64,000 nucleotides of DNA from Prosapia bicincta (GCA_036971475.1 JBAIZL010000063.1:899290-963289); one strand, 5' to 3'; shown: positions 1-15,826, numbered from the stretch's first letter. Notes: generated from the letters alone by a model not told the origin. Program-made: numbers and translations.

Positions 1-166
1 TTCCCCGGGAATCAAAACCCAAAGGGTTAAATCTCCGCGAGTTAGGTTTTTACAATAAAGTCCAGTGACTGGTTCTCTATTTTGGCAAGCGTTAGCACAG
101 TGCTGTCTTTGATCGGCGATGCTTGTTCATGATGGTTAGCTTTGTGACGGTGTGTAGGGCTATCGC

Positions 167-169
<3 letters not shown>
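1..169. other. Left edge, no gene recognised
   Basis: No coding sequence recognised. On the minus strand the first 35 bases hold a run resembling a tRNA B box (GGGTTTTGATTCCC). This could be the end of a tRNA-derived repeat cut by the window edge. The support is weak because no A box is clear. Confidence 0.2.
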
Positions 170-257
<88 letters not shown>

Positions 258-258
258 A
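170..258. repeat. (AC)n microsatellite
   Basis: An almost perfect AC dinucleotide tract of about 45 repeats, followed by a slightly imperfect end. Open reading frames across it encode only repeated His-Thr or Cys-Val and are artefacts. Confidence 0.97.
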
Positions 259-343
259 AAGTCATAAACAAATTATATATACATAATTTAATAAATCATA
301 ATAATCTGTTATCAAATAAATTATAATAATATTATATATAATA

Positions 344-344
<1 letters not shown>

Positions 345-404
<60 letters not shown>
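345..404. repeat. (TA)n microsatellite
   Basis: A pure TA array of about 30 repeats embedded in AT-rich DNA. It is the first of roughly thirty such arrays in the window. Confidence 0.97.
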
Positions 405-411
<7 letters not shown>

Positions 412-1314
412 TATAATACATTTATTAATTAACTAATTTTTTAACATATCATTATATATCAAACACTTTTTTACTTTTTTTTTGCTTTTACATATTGCAT
501 TACTAGTTTTTAGCATTTTATAAACTAGTTACATATAGCAAACTAATTATTTAATATTAATACAGTGAATGACCTAAATATGCAATAGTTTTGTCCATTA
601 TTAAAAATTTGATAATTTATTAAAAAATTTTAAAATAACTTTTCTTTAATTTACTTGTTCCTTTGTTATTTAACTCCTTTAATGTGTTTTTCGTAGATAT
701 ACTTAGAACTGTACATTGCATTTAGGTTCTAACGTATTTAATTGCTTTTAAAAATCCACTCAATTAGTAAAAAGACACTTGACGTCTCTAAAACCGCAAT
801 CAGGCACATTGTAGTTTCCCTGGATGAGCAAAGGGCGCAGAATGAGAACACAAATAATTAGGAAATGAAACAAAATTAAAATAAAGAGTCGAAATAAACC
901 ACCTAACCTAAGTAACATGAAAAAGACATTTTATAAATATTACAAACATACAAAATAACAAGCGACATGAAATTTGTTTTTAAAAGTAGATTCCTAGCAA
1001 AATAAAGAAGCAAAAGTTACATTTTATTTTCTAATTACATTTAATATAAATATACAAATGCAGGTGTCAGAATACAAATATTAGGTGATAAAATAGAAAG
1101 CAAACTTTCTTCCAATTTTTCATTTTCCTTTGTATGTATTTTGTTGGACTAACATTTTTGTTTTCTACTATTAATACGCTTTCACTTTCATCGCTTGCGA
1201 TGAGTTGTAGTTTCTTATTGCTTTCTTTCCCAATGTCCAATTGTGAAGCAATTTTCAATAGCCTTAGTCCAGCATTCTTTTCATTCATTTTCAATCCTAG
1301 AGCACTATTTATTA
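405..1314. other. AT-rich intergenic DNA
   Basis: No recognisable gene. A minus-strand frame from 1354 to 1067 (95 codons) has a charged, protein-like composition (starting MHNLTLLPWSQHN). I recognise no family, and its upstream part overlaps the 5' module of the adjacent SINE-like repeat, so I treat it as probably non-genic. Confidence 0.5.
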
Positions 1315-1700
1315 TATTGTGTTGTGACCATGGCAACAATGTAAGGTTGTGCAATGTAGGTTTCGACGACTATCACATGGAGGCTAAGAAAAAATTCATA
1401 TACATCTTTTAGAAGTACTTTCCTAGGTATGGGAAAGTTGGCTCAGTGACAAAAGCGCTAGACTTTGAAGACGAAGATACTCAGTTCGACTCCTTCCTGG
1501 ACACCATCATTTTTATAATTTAAATATTGAATAAATATTCGACAAACTGTATAACAATCAATTGTCATCCAATATAGGTTACACAAAATGTAATTGATCT
1601 TGATTGGAGAAAAAAACGTATTATATTAACGATTGAAAATGTTTATATTTATGTACCTCAGGAGTGTGAGCTAATAGAAGGAATTAAAAAATCAACAAAA
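1315..1700 (+). repeat. Composite tRNA-related SINE-like repeat, copy 1
   Basis: Three modules are visible and recur elsewhere. A 5' module (about 1316-1400) carries GACCATGGCAACA and TTTCGACGACTATCACATGG. A tRNA-like module (about 1432-1505) has an A-box-like TGGCTCAGTG and a B-box-like GTTCGACTCC. A 3' tail (about 1515-1700) carries CAATTGTCATCC, ATTAACGATTGAAAAT and GTGAGCTAATAGAAGG. Other copies lie near 23705 (+), 35275 (+), 40525 (+) and 52190-52400 (-). Known tRNA-derived SINEs are transcribed by RNA polymerase III from such boxes. In this copy the (TA)n seed near 1648 is not expanded. Family membership is inferred by eye from shared blocks. Confidence 0.7.
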
Positions 1701-2350
1701 CTATCCTGTCAAATAAACAATTATGTGCATATAACTGGAAATATCAAAGAATCCTGTTCAATAAAAAAAGTAGTTTACTTAGTTGATTAATAAGACGGAG
1801 GAGGAAATAGAAAAAAAAGTTCTGGAAAATATAAGTTATATGAAAATCTTTGAAAATCTACAAAACATAGAACTTGTAGAAATATTCATAAACATCTTTG
1901 AGAGTAACACATTGCTAGCTATGGGAAAAAAACCGGAGATATCAGAGAATCTTGTGAAATAGCAAAAGTGGAAAAACGTTTAAACGGTTTTAAAAAGTTA
2001 AAACGTTGTTAGAGGGAATAGGAAAAAACAGGTATTTAAAATACATACTAGGAGCTTTTAAAAATACACAAGACATAGAATTTGTAATGTTCCTCGAAAT
2101 CACTGCAAGAATAAGGGCACCCGTGATTTGGAATGCGTTTAGGTTCTACAAAATAAATCATGGATATTGTATCAATGCTACCAAGCGAGAAGTATAACAC
2201 AGTACAGAAGTCCATAGCAGTTACCAAGACAGGTGTAATGGGATGCTGTATATTACAGATATAAACATCCTCAAATAAGGTGGTATAACATGCTGGAAAG
2301 TTTGGGTTACAACTAAGCATCTTGCATAAATATTCGTCATTTTAGTTAAT
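1701..2350. other. Unassigned intergenic DNA
   Basis: No gene recognised. Overlapping frames on both strands at about 2006-2320 look incidental. The 12-base word ATTTTAGTTAAT at 2339-2350 recurs at 2772-2783 and is a candidate target-site duplication of the next element. Confidence 0.5.
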
Positions 2351-2566
2351 ACACAATATCAAGAGCACAGTGGTACAATATATTACAATAAAAATATTGA
2401 AAAGAACCCCAATACCACAAAAATAATCAAAAATAACAAATAAAACAAGTTACTTAAGATTAAACCCTTATGTACATTTCGATTTTTGACATAACCTATT
2501 GGGTTCCTGATGGCCGATCGTTATTTGTCGGTCGAGGGCGGAGAGGGGCGCAGCTTACCTCATGCC

Positions 2567-2603
2567 TATATATAGCGACCGCGGAGAACGATTGGTATCA
2601 TTC
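2567..2603 (+). promoter_or_regulatory. Candidate RNA polymerase II core promoter
   Basis: A TATATATAG box at 2567-2575 is followed about 31 bases later by TCATTC (2598-2603), which matches the arthropod initiator consensus TCAKTY with the predicted +1 at A2600. The spacing fits a TATA/Inr promoter. The predicted transcript would reach the hammerhead-like motif 47 bases downstream. No DPE is evident. The function is inferred from motif spacing only. Confidence 0.45.
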
Positions 2604-2646
2604 TAGTTTGTAACTTCTTGTGTGCTAGATTGTGTTTTGTAACAAG

Positions 2647-2691
2647 ACCCTCTGATGATGATGACATGGTCATCGAAATGTACATAAGGGT
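2647..2691 (+). ncRNA. Hammerhead-ribozyme-like motif, type I layout (HHR1)
   Basis: Stem I pairs ACCCT (2647-2651) with AGGGT (2687-2691). The core CTGATGA is at 2652-2658. Stem II pairs GATGAC (2660-2665) with GTCATC (2669-2674) across an ATG loop. GAAA is at 2675-2678. A minimal stem III is formed by the palindrome ATGTACAT (2678-2685). The predicted cleavage site follows A2686 (triplet AUA). One T (2659) is unpaired between the core and stem II, and this is shared by related copies. Short stem III is typical of hammerheads in Penelope-like elements. Self-cleavage is untested. Confidence 0.7.
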
Positions 2692-2783
2692 TTAATCTTA
2701 AGTAACTTGTTTTATTTGTTATTTTTTATTATTTTTGTGGTATTGGGGTTCTTTTCAATATTTTTATTGTAATTTTAGTTAAT

Positions 2784-3874
2784 GTAAAATCGGTCTAGTT
2801 TTGAAAAAAAAATTTCTGAAAATGTTTGTCGACATGAACGCTATGTCAGATTAGGTAAACCAATTAAAGGCATTTTTCGGAATATATAAATGTGGGGAGA
2901 TTTCAAATTTAGCCCTGCACCGTTACCAAATATAGTAATCATTCTCCCAGTACACACACAGGATGAAGGATAACATGGACTTGCATTAGTTATAATTTTG
3001 TATTAAAGCTTTATTTTTTTATTTCAACATTTTTGTACAACGGGGAAATGTTTCATAAGTGGCTTCATAAATGTTACGTTTAGTGTATTATTTTCAAAAT
3101 TTATCGACGTTATACAAGTAAACCTGTATATATTATAACATATGGTAAACTAGCAAATAATTTCAAGTGATTGGCAACGTATGTTTTTAATTTTATTATT
3201 TTTATTTTACATTCAAAATCCTAAATATAATATATCAGCGTGCAATAACTTAGCTTTGTCTCAAAACATTTCTTACGAATTTAAACTTGTGCATTTTAAT
3301 ATGATATGAAACTTGTAAAAAGCAAGTTCTTTTTTAAAGCGTAAAATTTTATTTATTTTAAAATTAATTATTTTTTATAAATACAACCGAGTGTTTTAAT
3401 GTAACCTGTATAATATAAATCGAATTAAACAGACAGTCTGCCTGAATTAAGCAGTAAGATACAATTGTTAAGGCAACACAATAGGTCCAGTGAGTCTCCG
3501 AATGGTATAAGGAATAAAAGTAGTAAGTGATGGTAATTAAGGTTTTTTAAATAAAAAAAGCACTCACCCATTTGTAAAATTACCGAGGGGCTACAGTGGA
3601 TCCATAAAAAGAAGACGACTTGGGCATGTAAAGTCACAACATGGAAATATACGGCAATGAGCTACACGTGATGTCGTTCTGAATTAAGAATACACCTTCA
3701 TGTTTAAATATCGTAGATGTGAATAACATTGGAAGTGTTGAATTTAAACGTTGGCAAGAAGTGAAAGGAAATTTATTCAGATGTGGATGATCTAGAGGGA
3801 ACAAATGCCACTGTAAAAAGTTTTGGAAGTGTGAGCGATTGTGAAACAAGTAATATTACCACAACTTTTTTTAA
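2784..3874. other. AT-rich intergenic DNA
   Basis: No gene recognised. Frames at 3425-3637 and 3634-3849 on the minus strand and 3783-4001 on the plus strand overlap each other and show no family resemblance. Confidence 0.5.
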
Positions 3875-4265
3875 TTTCATTCCTACTCCGGTCAACAAAG
3901 AAAATTGTTATTTTTCTTACTTTATATTACATAATTACAATAAATATAAATATAGTAACATAACCCATGCCTTACAACAGCTGTTTAACCACATTACCTA
4001 AACCAGCTGATTAAAATCAGCTGTACGATGATATCATATGTTACCAACTATTTTAAGAAACTATTGTGACCAAATAACAATATTGTATACTTTGCCCCAT
4101 TTGTGAAACGTTATCCTCCCATATAAAACTAAAAATAATTATTTGAAAAATGTATTAATTCAAGTGCAATCCATGACAAGTTTAAAACAATGTTTTTGAA
4201 CTTGAGTGGATAAATAAGAACTTATTTTATTAACGATTGCAAATAAACCAGAATTATATAAGGCG
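3875..4265 (+). repeat. Dispersed repeat family B, copy 1
   Basis: Shared blocks in order: a head TTCCTACTCCGGTCAACAAAG, a middle with ACAGCTG, AAATCAGCTG and ATATCATATGTTA, a block ACTTTGCCCCATTTGTGAAA, and a tail TTGAACTTGAGTGGATAAAT then TTTTATTAACGATTG. Copies recur on both strands near 11930, 37375, 43680, 45850, 53600, 55715, 58975 and 63893. No coding capacity is visible. The tail is the one used by the tRNA-related SINE-like repeat. Confidence 0.7.
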
Positions 4266-4722
4266 AGTGGCATCTTATAGCAAGAAATAAAACAAAATTT
4301 AAATGGTAGAAATTCACGTTTCATACTTCAATCCTTCTTCTTAAAACAAAATAACTTGAAAAATAATTCACAAAAATATATAATATTTATTATATTATAA
4401 CATAATATTTTATTAGTGGATTTTAACATGCATAAGTGTTTTATTTTATATTCCAAATGCACAAAATAATTATTCTGCGATCCCAAAAGTACTCCTCATA
4501 AGTGTAATGGGAATTTTCTTTATTTTTTTCAAAGTTTTCTAATGTCCATATGAAACATATTTTAACAAGCATTTATCTTGCCTTAACTCCCAAGAGGCCA
4601 GGGAGTGTTGTTGGAGATGATTGATGAACTATTTACTCTATCTCTAAAATTAATTTTTTGTTCTTTCCAACTTGGTTCATTATTTTATTCTTTCATATTT
4701 ATTTAATTTATTTTTTGTAACA

Positions 4723-4725
<3 letters not shown>
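4266..4725. other. AT-rich intergenic DNA
   Basis: Nothing recognisable as a gene or element. It ends at the (TA)n tract that starts the tandem duplication. Confidence 0.5.

Positions 4726-4788
<63 letters not shown>
4726..4788. repeat. (TA)n at left edge of duplication
   Basis: A pure TA tract of about 31 repeats. It directly precedes duplication unit A, just as another (TA)n precedes unit B, so it marks a likely recombination breakpoint. Confidence 0.95.
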
Positions 4789-4791
<3 letters not shown>

Positions 4792-5139
4792 CATTTAATA
4801 ATATATGGACATAAGAAAATTATTTTACCTAAAATCTATTAGTGTTCTCCATTTAAAGAGTTTTATATGCTCTGATGAGGTATATTAAATTATTATTAAA
4901 ATGTAATTACTACATTATCATGGTCAAGGAATAAATACTGTTAATACAGTATTCCCTAGCTATCCCTGGGTTAGGTTTCACAAAATTACAGGATGTATAC
5001 CGCTAAAGTATATTGTATTTCAAAAAAGGCAAGAAAGACCGGATAGTTACTGTGCAGGATAAAATGTGCTAGTCTTATTTATTCTTTACAGTACTGTAGT
5101 TACCTATCACAAAGGAATCTGATTATTCTCAAACTTCCG

Positions 5140-5635
5140 TTATACTGTACACTACTAGGCCTGCCTCTTGACATTGCTTATTTATAACAAGTAGCGGTAT
5201 CGTCACTGACAAACTTGGATGAGTCAATCCAGTGCCCGCATCCAGGTTCATACATATGTTTAGCATCACTTCTGTTTAATTAAAGTTAATTTAATAGTTT
5301 TTGAAATCCAAACATCATTCATCTTATCCGTCCGCAGAAAATATGCTTTAATTTTGTTTTTCCCGTCAATTATTATTCAGGCTAGTTCTGGAAACATAGT
5401 GTATACTTGTGGAAGTGTGTAGTTCGGACTAAAGGAAGTCGTAAATAGACAATAAAAATATAAATGTAATTATCTATTACGTAAAAAGTGTAAAATATAC
5501 CTGTATTTAATGTTCACATTTTCAATGTGGAACGTAATCATCTCCTTTCCATATGCAGCTGGTTTCACTATTCGCGGTAAGTTCGTTGTACATAACCCTC
5601 GCGAATAACGAGGGATCACTTCATCAGGAGAAACC
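5140..5635 (-). mobile_element. Pogo/Tigger-like non-autonomous fragment (unit A)
   Basis: The minus strand carries a terminal block with CCCTCGTTATTCGCGAGGG, then CGCGAATAGTGAAACC and ATATGGAAAGG. The same series occurs at 34071-34145, next to a Tigger-like transposase remnant. The internal block CCGTTATACTGTACACTACT near 5139-5158 is also shared with that element. No transposase is left in this copy. The assignment rests on sharing with the 34-35 kb element. Confidence 0.5.
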
Positions 5636-8060
5636 CCTACTACAGTTTTTTTAGTTTTATTTCGTGGGTAGTAGTCAAATTATAAATAATACATTTTACA
5701 TTCCCTGTTTAACTAGAAATTGAATTTCATTATTAAATAATGTTATACATACATTATGTTAACATATACAAACATACAAGTTAAATAAACATACAAAATA
5801 TATGTATTTGTGAATATAACTGAAACCGGGCCAAAATAATCGATGAGGCTAAACAACTTTTACAAAAGAATTATATTTACATATTCACTGAAAATATTTT
5901 ATAATGCAGCAAATATTTCGTACATTAAAATCAAATGCATGTTTAGTCATTAAACAAAAATCAATGGGTAATATTGATCCACTGAAATTGTCTTTAAAAA
6001 ACACTGAAATTTATAAAATAAGTGTCCGTTATATTCCATGTATTGCAAACGGGAATAGAGTATTCTTCTCATTTTATTAATATGATAAGAAGAAGAAAAA
6101 AACATTTTTATTTTATTTTAGTGCCTGTTTCAGACTAACACACTAAACCTATTAATAAAATATTTCATTTAATTAGAAATTAAACATATTTAAATATTTA
6201 GTCGTATTACTTTAGTTTTTAAGACATTTGTTTATACGATTTGTAATTTTGATCAACTAATGATTAGGCACATGTTAGAAAAAGGTAAATATATCTGTAA
6301 AAGTAACTGGATATCTCCTATAACTTCTAAATTTGAAATCATCGAAAACAAATTGGGTCATCCGGTCAATTTTTGCAAACATTTCAGCTAAAACCACCTG
6401 TTTACGTGGTACTTTTTGAACATTGGAACGTCTATTTCCTTAAATCTAGCTCCGACGATTCAATCCTTAAAACTTTTAATGACAAAACCCCTAATTTATT
6501 ATCAAAAACCCTAGTAATAATATTATCACGATTATTGATTTCTTCCCGCCTAGGATGAAATAATTTCCCCCCTAGTCTTCCCACAAAGAGGGTGTTTTTA
6601 GCAGTAGTATTTAATGCTTTACCTCTTTTGTATGAAATGCTGAAAAATTAATAATGCGCTATATTGAGAGTAGTTGAATATATTGTTTTGAATTATAAAT
6701 TCCTACAATAATAAAATTAAATCTAAACATTTTACAAACGTTAAAACTCCAGGTAAGAAGAAAAAGTAAAGGACACATTTTACAAATATTTAAAGGAGAG
6801 GTAGAAAAAAAATTAAAGCGATAAAATGATCGACATATAATGCACATACTTTTTATAAAGTAAAATTTATCGTACAAATTGAGGTGTTTTTTTATAAAAC
6901 TTCTATAATAAATCAAAATATTTAATGTGAAATATTTTTGTAAGGAAATTGTTTCAATGAAAAGTAATTTGAGAATACTCAGATTGGCTTAAAAAAGAGG
7001 CATCTTTAAATTCCACTCAGTTTTTTGACATCATGCTTTTATTTTAAACCTAACATTAATTGCATTGTCGGAAAATAAAAATAAAAAATTGTTACTGCTC
7101 TTGTACTTTACACTCTACATTTAGATTGAAACACTGAATTCATTATCGGGTAAACCATTATGAATACGCAATTCCTTAGATTACTTTTGCTGTTAATGTT
7201 GAGTAACAATTTGTAATTATTTCAAAACATCAACGTTTTTTTCTTTAATTTGTTTTCATCAATAGTCAAATATCTTCTAAATTTTCAAATTTTAAATTTC
7301 TACTTGTCATACAAAGAAGTCATGTTACTAAACTCAGCAAAAATCCATCATTTAAGCTATGTTTCTTAGTATAAGTGATATAGCTAATAATTTATTAACA
7401 TTGAAATATGGTAAATTGAAGTAGTTGTATTTGAACCTAGGTTTGGTCTAAAAAAAATTAAAATTTAAACGGCGACATTTTCACATATTATGATATAAGA
7501 GTGAAATATAAAATATTACATGTTATAAAATATACAGGATGTTATTGCAGACTCGAGGGAGATAAACTGTAGGAAATATTAGAGTAATTAACTACTGTAC
7601 TGATAATTTGTTATAAAACACTAGTGACCTATATTATAGTGACTCTAATAACTAAATTTATTATCATACTCTGATAACGAAGTCGTTATGCTTTGTAGTA
7701 CAATCTTCAAACCATGCTAATAATATGTAGCCTTCATTATAAACTTAAGTTTCTTTTAAAATGAAATTTGCAGCAAGGTTTTCTAATTAAGATTAGTATT
7801 ATATATTTCTAAAAGTGTCATTATTAGTTTTCTTTTTTCAATTAACCGTTTTGTATTGGATACACGTTTTCTGACATGCAAAATTATAACTGATTGAAAA
7901 TACAATTTTTACCAACAAGTAACGCCAAGAAATGTTGCTATAGATGGATTACGAAAAATATTTCAAGGATAATTATATTTTATGTAAATGTGGCATAAAA
8001 TATTTAGATATTAAAAAAAAGAAACTTAAAAGACGAATGAAAATCATAGCGTCAGAATTT

Positions 8061-8103
8061 GATAGAGATAGATAGATAGACAGACAGATAGATAGATGGA
8101 TAG
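8061..8103. repeat. GATA/GACA tract (unit A)
   Basis: Short imperfect GATA and GACA repeats ending in GGATAG. The same tract is at about 11577-11616 in unit B. Confidence 0.85.
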
Positions 8104-8191
8104 TAAGAGGGAAAGAGAGACATCAAGATTATTCATAATTTTTTGAAGGTTATAACGATCATTTGTACACACCTTTTATTTCACACTCTCC

Positions 8192-8195
<4 letters not shown>

Positions 8196-8241
<46 letters not shown>

Positions 8242-8257
8242 TACATATGTGTATATG

Positions 8258-8309
<52 letters not shown>
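8196..8309. repeat. (TA)n pair at junction of units A and B
   Basis: Two TA tracts separated by CTACATATGTGTATATGTATA. The first ends unit A, and the second leads through a short T run into unit B at 8317. The same TA-spacer-TA arrangement ends unit B. Confidence 0.95.
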
Positions 8310-11921
<3,612 letters not shown>

Positions 11922-11929
11922 GCTAAAAC

Positions 11930-12340
11930 TTTCGATCATTCATTAAATATTTTTTATTTACCCACTCAACTTGAAATACAACTTTTTGAACATGTAGTGG
12001 ATGACACTTGATATCAATACGGTTTTTTCAAATATAAATTTATAAATTAAATTTAATATTGAATTATTTTAGCTTTATAGGGGAGAGGACATTTTTAACA
12101 GAAGGATCAGCATACACAACATACTTATTTAGTATATATTATTTGGTTTAAAATTATGACTAATATATGATATCATAAAAAGACTGATTTTATATTACAG
12201 GTTTTGAGGTGGAACAGCTTATTTAATTCATAGGTTGTGTTACTTTATAATTATAAATTGTAAGTATCTAATAAAAAGTAAAATAAAATGTTTCTATCTT
12301 GATCCAAGTAGCAATTGACTTAAGATTTCTTTTTTTATTA
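11930..12340 (-). repeat. Dispersed repeat family B, copy 2
   Basis: Read on the minus strand it gives the full order: TCAATTGCTACTTGGATCAA head, ACATTTTATTTTACTTT, AAGCTGTTCCACCTC, ATCATAT, then the tail with AAGTGTCATCCACTACATG and TTTCAAGTTGAGTGGGTAAA. Its 3' end runs into the (CA) strand of the 11836-11920 tract. This copy shows head and tail modules together, linking family B to the SINE-like tail. Confidence 0.65.
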
Positions 12341-15300
12341 CTTGCGCACTGTTTGTGGTTTGTATGTATTCAATGTCTGGCATTAATCAAGAACTATTAG
12401 ACACTTTATATCAGACTTAATTACACTAGGTGATTTCTTTATTCATTGCTTTAGGGTATAGCGGATGCTAGTTGCACTAAGCAGACGTAACACTGTGAAT
12501 CTGTACAAGTATATTTGTTCGCATTGAAGGGCGCTCATAGAGAAAACATTGGAATTATTTTATGAGAATAACTAATTCCAAATAAAATTGAAAATAAAAA
12601 GCAAATGGAAACAATGAAATTTTGTTGAACCGTAGACTTTTATGACCAAGTTTTTGTTATTTCAGGAGAAGTCGTACACCATAAACTAGTGCTTGCTAAT
12701 ACAAGGGCTTTGATTGTGGTAAGAATAATTTTACAACGTATACAAATTTAGTTATAAATACATTATTCATGTCTATAGGAGGGGAACCTTTGTGTTGTAT
12801 TAAAGTTCAACCAAACAGTCCACTTAAACAGGAAACAAACCTCAACGCATGCTTTACAATAAACCAAGATAAGTTAGAAGCACCATCAAATGTATAATAG
12901 TATATCGTGTAAATTAGCAAAAGTTGATACAATTTAGGTTAGGATCTATAATTATTTATATCAATGCAATCCTGAACCAAGTAAACCAAGCTTAAAGTTT
13001 GCTCAAGTAAACCTGAATGTGTATGCATTTGGAGTTTTGTTTTGTTAAATAAAGTTATACTGTCTCTTATATGAGTAATATTTACTTGCTTTAAATATAG
13101 TAAAGTGTGCTTTAAATACTAATAAATATCAAAACTCTAAACAAATTAAAATTAAATTCTTATCATGTGATTTAGAAAATATGTTTATAAAATGATAAAG
13201 GCATTAGCAATCATCAAAATAATAATTATAGCAGTTTTCTTGAGAGAAAAAATCATTTTAATTAAATATGAATAAAAATTATTAGTTATATGAAATATAT
13301 TTAGCTATTAAAAGTAAGTCGTTACTCTAGAGGCTCAAAGAGCTTTATTCTCCGTAGTTCTTTATAGTTTTCATTAAAATGTAATATTGAGCAGTTTATA
13401 TTTAATTAATGTGGATGTACTGTGTATGCAAGTAATGCCAACCCTTTACACTACAGCCTTTCACTAGCTATGCTCGAAAACTTCCGTAGGGCACACAGTG
13501 GTCCCTGTAAATAAGAAATTAGTACATTGTAAGAAAAGAAATTACAGAATAAGTCTTTCTACTATGACAGACAGATAGGATAAGCTTTGACGTCACATGA
13601 TTCATACTTACCAATATCATATCTTTCCCCTGCTACGAGATTGATAAAATGAAGAACATACAGGTAAGCAATGAGTAATATATTTTTCTAAGCGTTAAAT
13701 GTTGATTCGATTTTAATTTTGAAAAATGCATACTCATCGCGAAGGTAAGTACTTTTTACATATTAACATAAAAATTATTGATGAAATGCTCAATGTGTAC
13801 TAATTTCGAAAAAGTGACTATTTATTTTAAAAAATATAGTTTTAATTATTTAAAGTAGGCCTATAGGGATTCAGGAGATTCGGTTTAGAATAATATATAG
13901 GTCGATGGATAAAAGTAATAGGGACCTGAAAAACCATAATAGAGCCTCATATTCATTCATAATTAAAATTAATATTAAAAAAGTTGTTAGTTTAGTTATT
14001 TTTCGAATTATGCAAATGTTTGTATATTAAAGTACTATTTGTAAGTAATCATTGTACTGTATATTATTTTACCTAGGTGGTTGATATACAGTAAAAAATT
14101 ATTTTTCTAAGCTCTTATAAAAAAATTGAATTGTGAAATTTTCGCACTTAATTGCAATATTCAATTATTTTGCCATTTATTCTTGCTCTGCAACCTCAAA
14201 AGCATAGCTATCTTTTTACGTTGGCTAAGCTAATTCTTAGATTTGCAATTAAAAAAATATGTTTGCAAGCTTAGTGTGCATTTTACTAAAACTTTGTACA
14301 CACATACAATTTGTTTATTTTTAATATTATTTTAGCTATGTATCTGACAGTGAAAAAAATGTACACAAACAAAATGCAGAATTCCGTTATTTTGGTCTTA
14401 TAGTCTTATTCAGCGAACTCTGAAACCCATACAAATTTTCTTCTGAATTTATCAAAAGTTGTTACCCTGTCCAAACTTCCAAAATAAAGGGTTTAGTGTT
14501 GGGCATTTTAGTAGGCCTAAGTCTTATGCAAAGTGATCTCTGAAACTGTCCATGGTGATTTTGTTTTGCAGTCACTATATAAAATATATAATACGGTTGT
14601 TCTTCTCCAGAGAAAACCTGAAATTTTGTGTAATATATTTTCAAAATATATTGACAGAAAAACTATTATTACATTTATGCTTTGCGTTATTGAAATAGAA
14701 CTCTTTTTAACCTCTATTATCTATGTTAAACATCTTTGATGAGCATACATATTGCTTTTAGGGAAATAAGGAATTTTGTACTTTTATTTTCAAGTGAAAG
14801 GATTAATTTAATAAGATAAAGTTTGCCTAATTATAAAATTAAGTTATAGTAACTTTAAAGATGCGAAATACTGAACGATGTATTTTTAATAAAACACAAC
14901 ATAAGTTATGTTACATTCGCAATAGTAGCAAGTGTAACGTAACTAATAATGTGTGTTTTTTGATTATTGGTTATAGGTTATTGGTTTCGATTTTTTATTT
15001 TTGATTATTGAAAACGGGCGTTTCGGGAGATGTTTCTCATTGTCAACTCAGACCGTAACTGATCTCTTGCTGATATAGAGTTATTAGTTCTAAATAATGA
15101 TCTAGTTTATACAACCTTTAAATTATTTTTCCTTCAAACCATCTGGCAATTCTCGTAGCCAACATTTTTGTAAATCGCGCTCAATACATTCACTCTCTCT
15201 GACGTTTGTAGCATGATTATTTTCTTTATCCGAAATTTCCATATAAAAATTAAATAATTTATCTATTCCTATTGAATGTGCATTACTCTTAATTATGAGC

Positions 15301-15756
15301 ATAACTAGAGACAATTAAAAATTAAATAAATATGTAACTAAGTTTTAATTCTAATAATTATAAGACTCTCCATATGCATTGAAGTCTACGTGTTTCAATA
15401 ATATGTTTTTAGAGCTTCAATAATAATCTCTACTTAGTCAGAGTTAGTTTAGATAGTAATGTAATTAAAGACTGCTTGATTTACCTACCAAATTATTCTG
15501 GTTTAATTTCTGTTAAAAATTCAATTTTAATCATTATCTCCCATAATATCTGTAATATATGCTGGGTGATCATTTAGAGGAACAATTTCATTATTTTAGA
15601 AATTCTTATTTTTTCTGACTTTTAGTAAATTTTCTCTGTTTCAGTTTACGAAATACCTCTAAGATATACTTGTACACTCTTAAGCTGTAGCTGTTGAAGT
15701 GACATCTGCCTGAATTGTTAAGATCTTGTAAAGTACTACAAAATATGTGAGCTAAA
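12341..15756. other. Long AT-rich stretch, no gene recognised
   Basis: About 3.4 kb without a recognisable gene or named element. Short frames near 14462-14739 and 15123-15314 show no family resemblance. Some sequence may be old repeat debris, but I cannot assign it. Confidence 0.5.
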
Positions 15757-15826
15757 TTTTGAAAATAATAACTCAAGGAAAACTAAAATACTTTTGAAAA
15801 TATTAACTCAAGGAAAACTAAAATAC
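15757..15826. repeat. Two-copy 35-bp tandem repeat
   Basis: TTTTGAAAATAATAACTCAA and its continuation at 15757-15791 recurs at 15792-15826 with one or two changes. It is probably a slippage duplication. Confidence 0.9.

Larger units (their letters stand above)
2351..2771 (+). mobile_element. Fold-back element with hammerhead motif (PLE-end-like)
   Basis: Inverted arms of about 101 bp (2382-2482 and 2673-2773) are nearly perfect complements. The 190-base centre is GC-richer and contains a TATA box and initiator. Flanking 12-bp direct repeats (2339-2350 and 2772-2783) look like a target-site duplication. A hammerhead-like motif occupies 2647-2691, where the right arm begins. No protein is encoded, so it would have to be mobilised in trans. 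Hammerheads at the termini are a known trait of Penelope-like elements; assigning this element to that group is an inference. A diverged relative with the same arm sequence lies at 58120-58314. Confidence 0.7.
4791..8316. repeat. 3.5 kb tandem duplication, unit A
   Basis: The sequence from TCATTTAATAATATATGGAC at 4791 recurs at 8317. Internal landmarks keep an offset of about 3514-3526 bases throughout. The unit holds a pogo/Tigger-like fragment (about 5140-5630), short frames at 6373-6558 (+) and 6659-6916 (-), a GATA/GACA tract, and terminal (TA)n. I recognise no host gene. Scattered substitutions and small indels separate the copies, so the duplication is recent but not brand new. Confidence 0.93.

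Noticed and set aside
1432..1505. A functional tRNA gene
   Set aside because: The A and B boxes are recognisable, but a full cloverleaf and acceptor stem are not. The sequence recurs as part of a composite repeat.
5610..5640. CTGATGA on the minus strand near CCCTCGTTATTCGCGAGGG as a hammerhead core
   Set aside because: There is no GAAA box or matching stem II and III. It belongs to the pogo-like terminal sequence.
6272..6390. A 39-codon run MLEKGKYICKSNWISPIT in the duplicated unit, faintly like a Gypsy RT start
   Set aside because: Too short and followed by a stop, with none of the next RT motifs.
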